Positions 9,377 to 19,278 of a stretch of 64,000 nucleotides of DNA are shown here, in pieces (the first letter of the stretch is position 1; the number at the start of each line of letters is the position of its first letter). The position numbers and the translations under genes were made by a program. The stretch is taken from positions 59,591-123,590 of the forward strand of contig JAYKXP010000135.1 in assembly GCA_037176845.1 (NCBI GenBank), read 5' to 3'. The notes below the pieces were generated by a model that was given only the letters and a program-made list of their open reading frames with translations, did no database searches and had not been told where the DNA came from. This stretch comes from Paramarasmius palmivorus. Lineage: Eukaryota > Basidiomycota > Agaricomycetes > Agaricales > Marasmiaceae.

Positions 9377-9598
9377 TATTGTACGCTTTAGGAAAGTCAT
9401 CACCTGATGCTAAGCCTTTTGGCAGGGTGTAGCATAACATACGTAAATAGTTTCCACATGTATATAAGGAGGCTAGTCTGAGTCCTAAGAACTCAGACTC
9501 AATAACATCTGTGCTTCTCTAGCAACATCTCTTTTCTAAACACCTACTATTCTCCAACACCTGCAACACCTAACTAGGTGAGTATTAGATTTGTGATA

Positions 9599-9958
9599 CA
9601 CACTATCCTCCTCACCCCATTACTGGCCATCGTCATTGTTAAAAACAAATACATGATGGACACAGTTCTGGTTGCATAAAGCAGTGAGCACCCCTTACGC
9701 CTAGGGTCCAGCAACAAGGTCAGCATGTGGCCACTCAATGAGCCACCCTCTCAACAGAATAAATCCATTGAGTTTTGTAGGTGCTTCCCAAGTAAAAGAC
9801 AACTGTTCCTTGCGGCAACAGAGTCAGAGCCCCCAGAACCCAAAGAGAATAGTAAAGCCCCCAGAGCCTAATGACAACAAAGACCAGACCTGCAAAACAA
9901 AAGGCCAACCTGCTGTCTCTGACGACAACAGCAGGCAAAGAAGCAAGACTCAATAAAC
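9599..9958 (+). other. Spacer of the palindrome
   Basis: 360 bp of unique sequence. A 72-codon frame (9738-9956) is rich in Pro, Gln, Lys and Asn and has no recognised domain; an equally long frame exists on the other strand. Coding status unknown. Confidence 0.3.
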
Positions 9959-10424
9959 TATCACAAATCTAATACTCACCTAGTTAGGTGTTGCAGGTGT
10001 TGGAGAATAGTAGGTGTTTAGAAAAGAGATGTTGCTAGAGAAGCACAGATGTTATTGAGTCTGAGTTCTTAGGACTCAGACTAGCCTCCTTATATACATG
10101 TGGAAACTATTTACGTATGTTATGCTACACCCTGCCAAAAGGCTTAGCATCAGGTGATGACTTTCCTAAAGCGTACAATAGCCAAGCGTATTCTGAGTAA
10201 TGCCAAGTAGAATCTGAGTAATGCCTAGCATATTCTGAGTAATACGAGTCATAAGCGTAATATCTAATGAGTCAGAGTTGCTAGAACATTCTAGGATGTT
10301 CTAGCCATGAAACCTTCCGGAATAATCTAGAACGAGTCCATAGATAATCTAATCTAGAGATGATATGATAATGATATGGCACAGATAAGATATATCACAG
10401 GGGCTTAGGCCGAAATCTGTGACA

Positions 10425-10553
10425 GTCACAAGTATCGTTCAAAAATAGACATGTCAGATGCCTATGAACAGATATGAAATGAGGTCGGTGATGTCTGGAA
10501 AACAGCCTTCTCGACTGTATATGGAACATATGTCAGTAATGTTATGATGTAAG
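10425..10553 (+). pseudogene. Reverse transcriptase fragment, left of the nested copia element
   Basis: In one frame the segment reads KIDMSDAYEQI, stop, then DVWKTAF and YGTYVSNVMM, the conserved Ty3 RT region around the first catalytic aspartate. The in-frame TGA is one C-to-T change from CGA. Its continuation (GDCNAPATFQRIM) lies at 14092, directly after the copia element and its target copy. Confidence 0.85.
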
Positions 10554-10878
10554 TGTTGGAAATATAGAACATTTATATTTACATATGCATGCCACATCTT
10601 AGAATATCTCTTGACCCACTCGTATTATTTCGTTTAACCCACTTACTTACAGAAAGCCACACAAAGCCACAGCTATTTCTATTGCGTCTATACTTGTACT
10701 TTTAGGTTTATCTTTTATCCCTCACTCATGTATAAAAGCTAGACAGAAAACCCTACAATCATCATCGAATTGAATCAGTTCATCTTGTGTTCTCTCAACC
10801 CCTCTGGTCATCCGCTATCGTTTATTCGCGCTTACCTGCGCTATCGCTGCTAACAGAGTTCAATCTAAAACTCTGACA
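10554..10878 (+). repeat. 5' LTR of the copia-type element
   Basis: 325 bp, TGTTGG...TGACA, with a TATA-like box GTATAAAAGC near 10731. It differs from the 3' LTR at two positions in the segment tttattcgcg/tttcttcgca. Confidence 0.92.
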
Positions 10879-11061
10879 GGTTATGGGCCCCGGTCTATAA
10901 ACCTTAGCCGAACCAGAGTAATACCGATTTCATATTGGTATAGTGGCGAGTTTGGGACGCCGTAATATCCCCAAGGAACAAGAACCAAGATCGTACATCG
11001 AGTGGCGAGCAGGGACGCCGGAATATCCCCTACCCAAAGCAAAGGACTATTGGACTAGTGT

Positions 11062-13845
11062 ATGTCCGATAGAGGTAGCCGTTATCAATCCAGAAGCGGT
11101 ACCCCAGTACAAGGAACGTTCAACCCAGAACAAATATTGCGAGGATCTAGGAACCCTAGCAGGAATCCTAGTAGGCAACCTACACCAGTAGGAAGTAGAA
11201 CAGGCAGTCCTTCAGGACAGCAACAGAGCATATCATCACATCCATCGAGAAACCCATTGCGTATACCTTCTAGGAGACAGAGTCCAGTTGGAGGATTGCA
11301 CACGCCACCAGCATCTTCCGCACAACCCACACTTCGAACAGATTTAATCTGTGTTCATTGGCCACATCAGTTCAACGTCGACGAACTACGAGATTGTTAC
11401 TTAGATCTCAACAAACGGAAGTGGGAACTTTGCGAAGAACAACCGTGTCCAAACAGAAGAAATCGAGTCAGGACTCCAAAGGAAGCGTTATTAGTTGGAA
11501 ATTTTAGGGATTGTGACGATCACAACAAAGAAGTAGTTCGAGGAAACGTCCTACGAACAACAGTACCAGAACCACAGCCATTAGTATTCCCACCAGCGGG
11601 AACATCAGCTTCACAGGAAGAAACTGTTGAAGAAGAAATCGAACTTGGTGAAGAGTTCGAACAAGGATTAGGATTTGGTGAAGAATCCGATAAAGAAGAA
11701 CAGGACCTAGAAAAGGAACAAGAGCAGGACAAAGAAGACTCAGAACAGGAATCAGAAGCTGATACTGATAAACCTGTATCTGACGAAGACAAAGGAACAC
11801 CTGCCGACGAAGAGAAGGACGATCCACCAGAATCGCCCAGCATAGGTCCCAAACCCAAACCGAGAACACCATCTCCCAAGAGAGCACCACCAAAGGAAGA
11901 ATCTATTGATTCAGACGAAGAAGAAGACAATATGTCTAAAGCAATTAAGGCATTCGATAAAGTGCCAGAACTAAAGCATGATGGATCGAATTGGTCCATG
12001 TGGTCAACAAGGGTAGAAAGAGCTACCAGATCAGTTGGATACAAGAAATATCTGGAAAATGAACCAGAAAAGGACAACGACAAGGAGGCAGATGCAGATG
12101 CAGATCTGTTAAATGCCATTATAGGAAAACTCCCGGATACGATATTCAGGAGATACAAGTCAACAGAATTATCTCATAAACTATGGGAAGGATTAAAGAA
12201 GGATTACGACACAAAGAATCCTTTTACGGAAGCACATTTGGAACGAAAACTCTACACCACCACCTGTACCGACATTTCCAAAGTCAACAAACACATTGAT
12301 GATCTACTTGAGATCAGAAATGAATTGGAAGGATTGAAGATCAAAGTTTCAGATGATCAATTCAAGAACGCCCTCATAGCTTCAGTGCCAAACTCACTGA
12401 CTGCAACAATCACTGCACTTGTTACTGTTTGTAAACAGAACGAGGAGACATTGACAGTTGATGCACTCATCGCTGCAATCCGAGCAGAAGCTAGTGGACA
12501 AACATTACGGAAACATCCAGAACGGGAAAAAGTCCATTATTCCCGAGATCATTCCAATAATAGAGGCCGAGGATTTAATAGCCGAGGAAAAGGCCGGAGA
12601 CAATTTAATGATCGACAGGGCAGAGATAATAGAGATCAAAAGGAAATCACATGCTTCAGATGTCAAGGAAAAGGGCATATTGCTGCAGGATGTCGTTCAA
12701 AGCCGAAATCCAGGAAATCAGATGATGAATCTGAGGAATCAGATAAATCTGATGAAAACAAGCCAGAGAAACCATGGAGAAAGGCAAAGGAAAAGAATCA
12801 CAGTGCAAATGAAAGTGCTGTGAAAGCCAAAGAAAAGGAAATATGGGAAGAAGGCACATGGTTAGCAAGGGAAATAAGGGCCATAGAGGAATTTGTGCCA
12901 TTCACTGAATGGACATATGAAGAAGAAGAACCCACAAATCCTGTGTCGACAGAGACAAACCTGGAGCCATATCCCAAGGAAAGGAAAGAAACAGCATACA
13001 TGGCCGTGGAAATGCACACCACAATGGCCACAATGGTCGATCTACAGAACCCAATTGATAGCAAAGCGATCATATGCAGAGAAAATCGAATGGATTCTCA
13101 ACAACGCCATCAAGAAGGCTATACAGGACAACCAAAGAATCAACCACAGACAACTACAGAGACCAAGGACCATGAAATTCATGGAGGACAGACATTCAAG
13201 GAGCATCATTGTTGCCAAATATGTCACAAATTTATCCAGCACATACTTATGGGGGAGAAATTACATCCAGAATGGCTAATGAAAGTCATAGGACAGAAGG
13301 ATGAAACAAAGGAAATTACCCCAAGGGATGGAAAAATGGAACAGGAAAATGGAACAGATCAGACATTGGCACACAAGGAAAACAAGACAGATCCAGAAAG
13401 TCTTGAACCATTGCAGATATCACTCGTCGAGGGGGAGCACAAAAACTTGATCAACGACATTTCGAAACAAGTCGCCAAGATGAATCTCAATGCAGGAAAC
13501 AGGTCACAGAAGGAAAAACAAGTTGGATCTAATCAACTTGTAAATGTCAATCCAACAGGAAAATATTCAGGAACGGTCAAAGAAGCGGAAGTGGAACCAC
13601 CATATCACCAATACTACCATCGACAGAAGATTAAACACCGAGATCATCAGAACACACAACATCGCCACCGGATCACACATTGGAATCACCGAACAGAACA
13701 CGCGAACAAAGAATTAGAGTCAAACCTCAGATCATTCCATAATCCAAGGTTTGAGGGGGAGTGTTGGAAATATAGAACATTTATATTTACATATGCATGC
13801 CACATCTTAGAATATCTCTTGACCCACTCGTATTATTTCGTTTAA
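11062..13845 (+). CDS. gag: Copia-type Gag with long unusual C-terminal extension (927 aa)
   Basis: ATG at 11062, 183 bp inside the 5' LTR. The N-terminal region is Ser/Arg/Pro-rich, followed by a highly acidic stretch (about residues 190-295, Glu/Asp runs). A copia-type Gag core follows (about 300-490, including DGSNWSMWSTRVERA and LWEGLKKDYDT). A basic linker leads to the zinc knuckle CFRCQGKGHIAAGC (CX2CX4HX4C, about 530). The last 350 residues are Lys/Gln/His/Asn-rich, match no pol domain, and run through the purine tract into the 3' LTR, where the stop sits. That tail may be translated remnant sequence left by loss of pol. The frame is open throughout, which suggests selection or recent origin. 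Confidence 0.85.
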   Translation: MSDRGSRYQSRSGTPVQGTFNPEQILRGSRNPSRNPSRQPTPVGSRTGSPSGQQQSISSHPSRNPLRIPSRRQSPVGGLHTPPASSAQPTLRTDLICVHWPHQFNVDELRDCYLDLNKRKWELCEEQPCPNRRNRVRTPKEALLVGNFRDCDDHNKEVVRGNVLRTTVPEPQPLVFPPAGTSASQEETVEEEIELGEEFEQGLGFGEESDKEEQDLEKEQEQDKEDSEQESEADTDKPVSDEDKGTPADEEKDDPPESPSIGPKPKPRTPSPKRAPPKEESIDSDEEEDNMSKAIKAFDKVPELKHDGSNWSMWSTRVERATRSVGYKKYLENEPEKDNDKEADADADLLNAIIGKLPDTIFRRYKSTELSHKLWEGLKKDYDTKNPFTEAHLERKLYTTTCTDISKVNKHIDDLLEIRNELEGLKIKVSDDQFKNALIASVPNSLTATITALVTVCKQNEETLTVDALIAAIRAEASGQTLRKHPEREKVHYSRDHSNNRGRGFNSRGKGRRQFNDRQGRDNRDQKEITCFRCQGKGHIAAGCRSKPKSRKSDDESEESDKSDENKPEKPWRKAKEKNHSANESAVKAKEKEIWEEGTWLAREIRAIEEFVPFTEWTYEEEEPTNPVSTETNLEPYPKERKETAYMAVEMHTTMATMVDLQNPIDSKAIICRENRMDSQQRHQEGYTGQPKNQPQTTTETKDHEIHGGQTFKEHHCCQICHKFIQHILMGEKLHPEWLMKVIGQKDETKEITPRDGKMEQENGTDQTLAHKENKTDPESLEPLQISLVEGEHKNLINDISKQVAKMNLNAGNRSQKEKQVGSNQLVNVNPTGKYSGTVKEAEVEPPYHQYYHRQKIKHRDHQNTQHRHRITHWNHRTEHANKELESNLRSFHNPRFEGECWKYRTFIFTYACHILEYLLTHSYYFV

Positions 13846-14086
13846 CCCACTTACTTACAGAAAGCCACACAAAGCCACAGCTATTTCTATTGCGTCTATA
13901 CTTGTACTTTTAGGTTTATCTTTTATCCCTCACTCATGTATAAAAGCTAGACAGAAAACCCTACAATCATCATCGAATTGAATCAGTTCATCTTGTGTTC
14001 TCTCAACCCCTCTGGTCATCCGCTATCGTTTCTTCGCACTTACCTGCGCTATCGCTGCTAACAGAGTTCAATCTAAAACTCTGACA
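13762..14086 (+). repeat. 3' LTR of the copia-type element
   Basis: 325 bp, two differences from 10554-10878. Preceded by the purine tract at 13752-13761 and followed by the gtaag target copy. Confidence 0.92.
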
Positions 14087-14091
14087 GTAAG

Positions 14092-16782
14092 GAGACTGTA
14101 ATGCACCTGCTACTTTCCAACGCATCATGACGTTCATATTTCGTGATATGATTGGACGATGCATCCATGTATACCTCGACGATATATTTATCTTTTCAAA
14201 CTCGATCGAAGAGCATGAAGCGGCCCTCCGTGAAGTCTTCCGACGACTTAAACTTCAAAAATTCTACCTAAAAGCCGAAAAATGTGAGCTATATGCCACA
14301 GTAATAGATGGCTTAGGTCACCTCATTGATGACAGGGGCATTCACGCTGACAAGGACAAGATGTCCAAGATCCGTGAATGGCGTACCCCTCCAAACTTCA
14401 ACAATGTCCAGAAATTCCTTGTACTCGTACAATACCTCGCACCATATATGCTTGAAGTAGCCAATTACACAGGTCCATTATCAATAATGACTCGGAACGA
14501 CGTACCATTTCATTGGCTACCAATTCACGAGTCGTGTTTCGAACACATCAAACGACTGGCTGTCAAAGCACCAGTACTCAAACCAATTGATCCCAAGTCA
14601 GGGGAACCTGTTTGGGTTATCTGTGACGCATCAGTTTCTGGTGTCGGCACCATGTATGGTCAAGGACCTACTTGGCAGCAGTGTAGACCAGCTGGGTTCA
14701 TGTCAAAGAAATTTTTGGCAGCCCAGCACAATTACCGTGTATTCAAGCTCGAAACACTCGCAATACTCGAAGCCTTACTAAAATGGGAAGATAAGCTTCT
14801 TGGACACAAAATACACGTGGTCACTGACCATAAAGCTCTTGAATTCTTCCTAACACAACGCCGTCTGTCTAGCCGTCAAGCACGCTGGATGGAGTACCTA
14901 TCGAGATTTGACTTTGACATTAGATATGTCAAGGGAATACAAAACAAAGCAGCAGACACACTTTCTCGCTACTATGAGTCAGATACGCCTGCGGACATTC
15001 ACGAGGACTTTGAATATGTCAATGCCAATGTTAGACTTGACAAAGGCATGGATGACCTACCGAATGATTGAATCTTTGAGTTACTCGAAGCCGAGCGACT
15101 CATGGCATTAAGACGGTCTAGTCACCTTCAAGCTAAGGCTAAGCAACATGAATTAAAAGAAGTTGAGCTTCCACAAGATGTAGAAGCTCAAGAACTTCGA
15201 GAACATGTGGAAACTGTTCCTGAAGTTCCCAGACCTACTGTAGATGAATCCGAACCTGAAGATCCAACCATTTTCGAGTCTCGTTCTCGCAACCCTGCTA
15301 TCACAGAAGCACTTGGTGCTCGTGATCATTTTGAAAAGGATGTGAAAACATTATACCTAGATGATCCCCTTTTCTCAAAGGTCCTGAAAAATGCTAAAGA
15401 CTACCCAGGATTTGAGATTGAAGATGGATTCATTTACTCCAAAAATCGCGGGAACAAAACTGTACTTTGCGTTCCTGGCGGAAAATCATCATCAGGAAAG
15501 AGCTTGCGTGAACTTGTCATTGAGCAAGCTCATGAGGTTCTAGGCCATTTCGGCGCCCAACATACTTCTGACTATGTACATTGATGGTACTAATGGCCCC
15601 GAATCAATGGAAATGTTGAAGAATTTTGTAAAACCTGCCAAACATGTCAGCAGGCAAAAACCGTTAACAAACAGCCAACTGGGAAATTACATCCCTTACC
15701 AATTCTGACGAAGCCTTGGGAATCCATAGGCATGGACTTCATTGGTCCATTCCCGGAATCTCAAGGTTACGACTACCTTTGGGTAGTAATTTGCCGATTG
15801 ACATCACACGTACACCTTGTACCCGTAACCATCAATACTACTGCAACTGAGCTATCAGCTCTATTCATCAAAGAAATTGTAAGATTACATGGCTTACCAA
15901 AGTCAATCGTCTCGGATCGAGACCCTAAATTTACCTCTTGTTGGTGGCAAGAAGTCCATCGACTGCTCGGTGCCAAGTTACTCATGTCGACTGCCTTCCA
16001 TCCACAAACAGATGGTGCAACTGAACGTGTAAACCGTTCCATAGGACAGATCTTGCGATCTGTAGTATGTCCTGATCAAACGGACTGGGTCGAAAAATTA
16101 CCTATGACTGAGTTTGCTATCAACGCAAGCGTAAACGAATCAACGGGATACGCTCCGTTCGAATTGGATGGCGGATACATGCCTTCTATGATCCGTGAAC
16201 TGCCTAGAGGCATTAGCGTATCTCCAGGTGTAAAAGACTTTGTGGAAAAGGCCATTACACACCTTGCAAATGCCCATGATTCAATCATCGAATCAAGGGT
16301 GATCCAAGCACACTATGCCAATAAGCATAGACACAACGAACCTGAATTGAAACTAAACGATCTAGTTTACATTTCAACTAAAAATTTGAACTTACCGAAA
16401 GGTAGAGCGACAAAATTACTGCCGAAATTTATCGGACCATACCCTATCACTGATGTGAACCCAAAAACGTCAACGTATCGTGTTGGGTTACCAACAGAAT
16501 TAGCAAAACGTGGTGTACACAACCGGTTCCACGTACATTTACTCCGAAAACATTACCCTAATGATGATGATCTGTTTCCAAACAGATCCATATGACTTTG
16601 GTGATCCATCTACAGCTGAGTGGCTAGTAGACGAAATTATTGGACATCACTGGAATGGTCGAAGGATTGAATTCCATGTACTTTGGAATCTCGGAGATAC
16701 AACTCTTGAGTCTTACAATACCTGTAAGGACTTACAGGCACTAGATCAGTACCTAGCCCTAAAAGGAGTATCAGATTGGTGA
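14092..16782 (+). pseudogene. pol: Ty3 Pol remnant: RT, RNase H, integrase, chromodomain
   Basis: Starts with the RT block GDCNAPATFQRIM; YLDDIFIFS follows at about 14170. RNase H shows VTDHKALEFF (about 14820). The integrase zinc region and the DDE core (MDFIGPFPES, SDRDPKF, PQTDGATERVNRS) follow to about 16595. A chromodomain (EWLVDEIIGHHW...RIEFHVLWNLG) is read to 16782. Lesions in one frame: TGA at 15069-15071, TGA at 15582-15584 and TAA shortly after in the zinc region. The chromodomain lies in the +1 frame relative to integrase, so there is an indel near 16590. Most stops fit G:C to A:T transitions. Not functional. Confidence 0.88.
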
Positions 16783-16992
16783 AAACTACCGCAAAAAGCG
16801 TCTTGATTGACTTACTTTCAACAGTATGTCCAAGTGGCACGTAGCTGGTGATGGTAAAAGGAAACAACCAAAAATTGATGCTGGTATGCTTGGCAGCCCA
16901 AGAACCCAAAGTTGGTTTAGGGTTTTCACGCCTGAGCTCCTGCCGCTCCCTTAAAAATCCAAACTATTTTTATCTCCCCCATTCATTTCGCC
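16783..16992 (+). promoter_or_regulatory. Inter-ORF leader, possible internal promoter for ORF3
   Basis: 210 bp between the chromodomain stop and the ATG of the third ORF. The last 60 bases contain an AT box (CCCTTAAAAATCC), then a pyrimidine-rich tract running to the ATG (CCCCCATTCATTTCGCC). This looks like a fungal core promoter and leader, which would allow a separate ORF3 transcript. Inference only. Confidence 0.3.
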
Positions 16993-18857
16993 ATGAGCCC
17001 TCCACCATTTGACTCTATGCCTCCAAACAACCTCCCTAACATGCTTGTGGACTCTCACAGCATGGATTTCAACTCAAATTCGATGGGGGGAGGGTCCAGT
17101 CACCCTCAGACTCATTTGACACCTAACTTCAATATGTACACACCGTATATGAACCAACCACTGCCAGTGATGCATCAGACGATGAACCACGGCAGCCATC
17201 CAATGTCACACTCTCATGGAGTGAATATCGGGGACTGGAAGTTCCATCCCATGACACATCAAATCCTTCATGACCTTAGCGCATGTGGAAACTGTGCTAC
17301 ATTTGCGGAACACTGCCGTACTTATGCTAATGCATCCTGGACTACTGCAACTACTGAGCAGAAGCAGACTATCCTCAATGGCGATTCCTCTCTATCTCTA
17401 CTTGAGGAACGGCTGAGCCAAGCTGAAGAAGGGCGCCATGAGGCTTCAGTCAAGGTTGAAAAACTCCGGTTGGAGCGCAATGATCTCCAAAGGGACTACG
17501 ATTCCTTACGTGATGACTATCACAGCCTCAAGAATGAGGTTAATGAGTTGCGACGACAACTCAAACAATATTCTTCCGACCGTGGCCACACCAATGATCG
17601 TTCTGCTAAACGCAAACGAACAGATGGTGAGCACGAAACCAATATCAATTCAGATATGAATTCACAGACAACTTCAACAGATGTAGATCAGGTAATGATC
17701 AACCCCGCTGATACCGTGCCATTCCAGGACCTGCTTGACCACTTTGGCGATGGACTTTATCGCAACCGAAAACAAGTCGCTGCAGCCCGGAACTGTGAAC
17801 CTATCAATGAAACATTGACAAAACTTCACAAATTTCCTGTGTCTCCTGGAGCCGTAGACCATTACATCAAGATTCTGAAAGACTCCGAGCAGCCTGCGGC
17901 CAAGATTCAAGTTGGCACGGTTGCTTTGGTTGATCAGATGTACCATTGGGTACAGCTCATTAAAACACGCCCTAACACTTCTTGGACTGATGTTGAGAAA
18001 CATCTAGTTCAAAAATACTTCACTCCAAAATGGTTTGGTAAACGTCAATTTACCCAAACTGACTCATCCAGCCATACTGGCACTTCTACCTCTCAACAAT
18101 CCACTTCCAAGAGTCGTCATGCAAAGATCACTGCCCCATCAATCGAGACCGGAACTGAGATTGACTGGGCGCGCTATTTCCTCCGCATCCAGGATGCAGG
18201 CAGTGCCAAAGTCGGGATTCACATAGAATCGGATGGTGCTGTCTCTCTACGTGACATATGTGGGTATCTGTTCTTCAAACGCAGATCACCCCAACTTCCA
18301 TCTGACACGTCGCCCCCTATGCGGGAAAAATACAACCTCACCTGTGTGGAACTCATACTCACACCAGGACTATATGTTGCTCACTGCAACTAACCTCATT
18401 GCCAATCTGGCTCCACGACCAGCACGCTTCCCTGTTGAACACGTTGCCAACCTAACACCCATGTCCCTTGCCACGTTCTTCGTGGACCAAGGTATTACTA
18501 CCACCGACATCAACGATGCCGCATCTTATGCGGCGCGATGGCTTCGAACCATTCAGAATACCCACCCCAAGACTCAATTGATGGTCCAGGACCTTCGCAA
18601 TCGTCTCACAACCTATCTACAACAGTCCGGAATCATTTCCAGCATAAACAACTACTTATTTCCACAACAACGGTGACATCAACACTCGAACCTCGACTGT
18701 AGATCACACCATATTCCCCCCACCAACTATTAACTCACCCGAATCTTCATCTAACGCTAATAAAGCCGAAGAGAGCCTCGATATTTCCGAGGAACCCCAA
18801 CCAAACAGTATGGCTGTGGATAACGTCGACGGAATCACTCACGGAACGCCAGCGTGA
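16993..18857 (+). pseudogene. Third ORF of the Ty3 element (unknown protein, two frameshifts)
   Basis: The first 466 codons run from 16993 to 18393. Coding continues in the second frame (about 18340-18676) and then in the third frame to a stop at 18855-18857, giving about 620 codons in all. N-terminal 100 residues: Met/Pro/His/Asn-rich. Residues about 100-125: a Cys/His cluster (CGNCATFAEHC). Residues about 135-195: heptad-rich, probable coiled coil (LEERLSQAEEG...NELRRQLKQY). Then a basic nuclear-localisation-like AKRKRTDGE and a globular C-terminal part. It has no signal peptide or membrane span, so it is not env-like. It sits between the chromodomain and the purine tract, so it belongs to the element. 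I do not recognise the family. Confidence 0.7.
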
Positions 18858-18964
18858 ACTTCCAATCCTACTATCCAGATCCTCAACCATACTTCACTTC
18901 ACTAGCTCATCAACTGAGCCTCTAATTCAATTGACACCCATGGGTTCAATCTGGTGGGGGAGGG

Positions 18965-19202
18965 TGTAACGCCTCCGGCTGTATATCATCATCTACGCAT
19001 ACACGTACTATGTTTACCTTTGTTTACCAACCACTTCTCTCATGGAAACTTATAAATACCTTACCGTTCGTCTCATGTAACCTATCCTTCTTCATCCCGT
19101 ACTTGTACATACGTGCTATAAAGCCTCGTTGTGTTCAGGTCTCGGTGTGACTCAAGGAACTAAGCTACCTTACCTAGACATCACGTCTAGGGAGCTATTA
19201 CA
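18965..19202 (+). repeat. 3' LTR of the decayed Ty3 element
   Basis: 238 bp starting TGTAACGCC and ending GCTATTACA (TGTAA/TTACA ends), preceded by the purine tract GGTGGGGGAGGG. Contains TATA-like CTTATAAATACC near 19049. No partner LTR is left in the window. Confidence 0.82.
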
Positions 19203-19278
19203 TTCTTGGTGCGATGCGGTGATGACTTGGAATTTCCCTTCAGATGGCATGCAAATTTGCAATAGCAGTTACAGCTAG

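Larger units (their letters stand above)
9133..10424. mobile_element. Giant palindrome: 466-bp identical arms around a 360-bp spacer
   Basis: Left arm 9133-9598 and right arm 9959-10424 are reverse complements; I found no mismatch by eye. The outer ends read TGTCACAG...CTGTGACA. Each arm has an LTR-like layout reading inward: TGTCACAGATTTCGGCC start, TATATAAGG box, then a leader and a GTGAGT splice-donor-like site. The arms do not finish in CA, and no direct target repeat flanks the unit (ggttg to the left, gtcac to the right). It could be two LTRs in inverted orientation or a foldback transposon. The left flank is the broken gene above and the right flank is the middle of a Ty3 reverse transcriptase, so the unit marks a rearrangement junction. 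Confidence 0.85.
10549..14091 (+). mobile_element. Nested gag-only copia-type element, 3.5 kb
   Basis: LTRs of 325 bp (10554-10878 and 13762-14086) begin TGTTGG and end TGACA, with a 5-bp target duplication gtaag (10549-10553, 14087-14091). By eye the LTRs differ at two bases, so it is young. A candidate primer site (GGTTATGGGCCCC) follows the 5' LTR, and a purine tract (TGAGGGGGAG) precedes the 3' LTR. Only a Gag-like ORF lies between them; no protease, integrase or reverse transcriptase motif is present. It must therefore be mobilised by another copy. It splits the RT of the older Ty3 element. Confidence 0.9.
10425..19202 (+). mobile_element. Decayed, 5'-truncated Ty3/gypsy element with an extra 3' ORF
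   Basis: The left end is abrupt inside the reverse transcriptase (SKIDMSDAYEQ at about 10446). The element continues after a nested copia insertion with RT, RNase H, integrase and chromodomain, then an additional ORF, a purine tract (ggtgggggaggg, just before 18965) and a 3' LTR (18965-19202). The 5' LTR, gag, protease and the start of RT are missing, replaced by the palindrome. Several stops and frameshifts show long inactivity compared with the chromovirus at 1071-7225. Confidence 0.85.

Noticed and set aside
9133..9598. Left palindrome arm as the 5' LTR of the decayed Ty3 element
   Set aside because: The arm differs completely from the element's 3' LTR (18965-19202), and the sequence after the right arm is mid-RT, not leader or gag.
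11504..12158. Minus-strand frames of 129-212 codons rich in Ser/Leu
   Set aside because: Antisense of the Glu/Asp-rich region of the copia-type Gag; no domain.
16993..18857. Third Ty3 ORF as an envelope gene
   Set aside because: No signal peptide, membrane span or furin-like site; instead a coiled coil and a nuclear-localisation-like motif.
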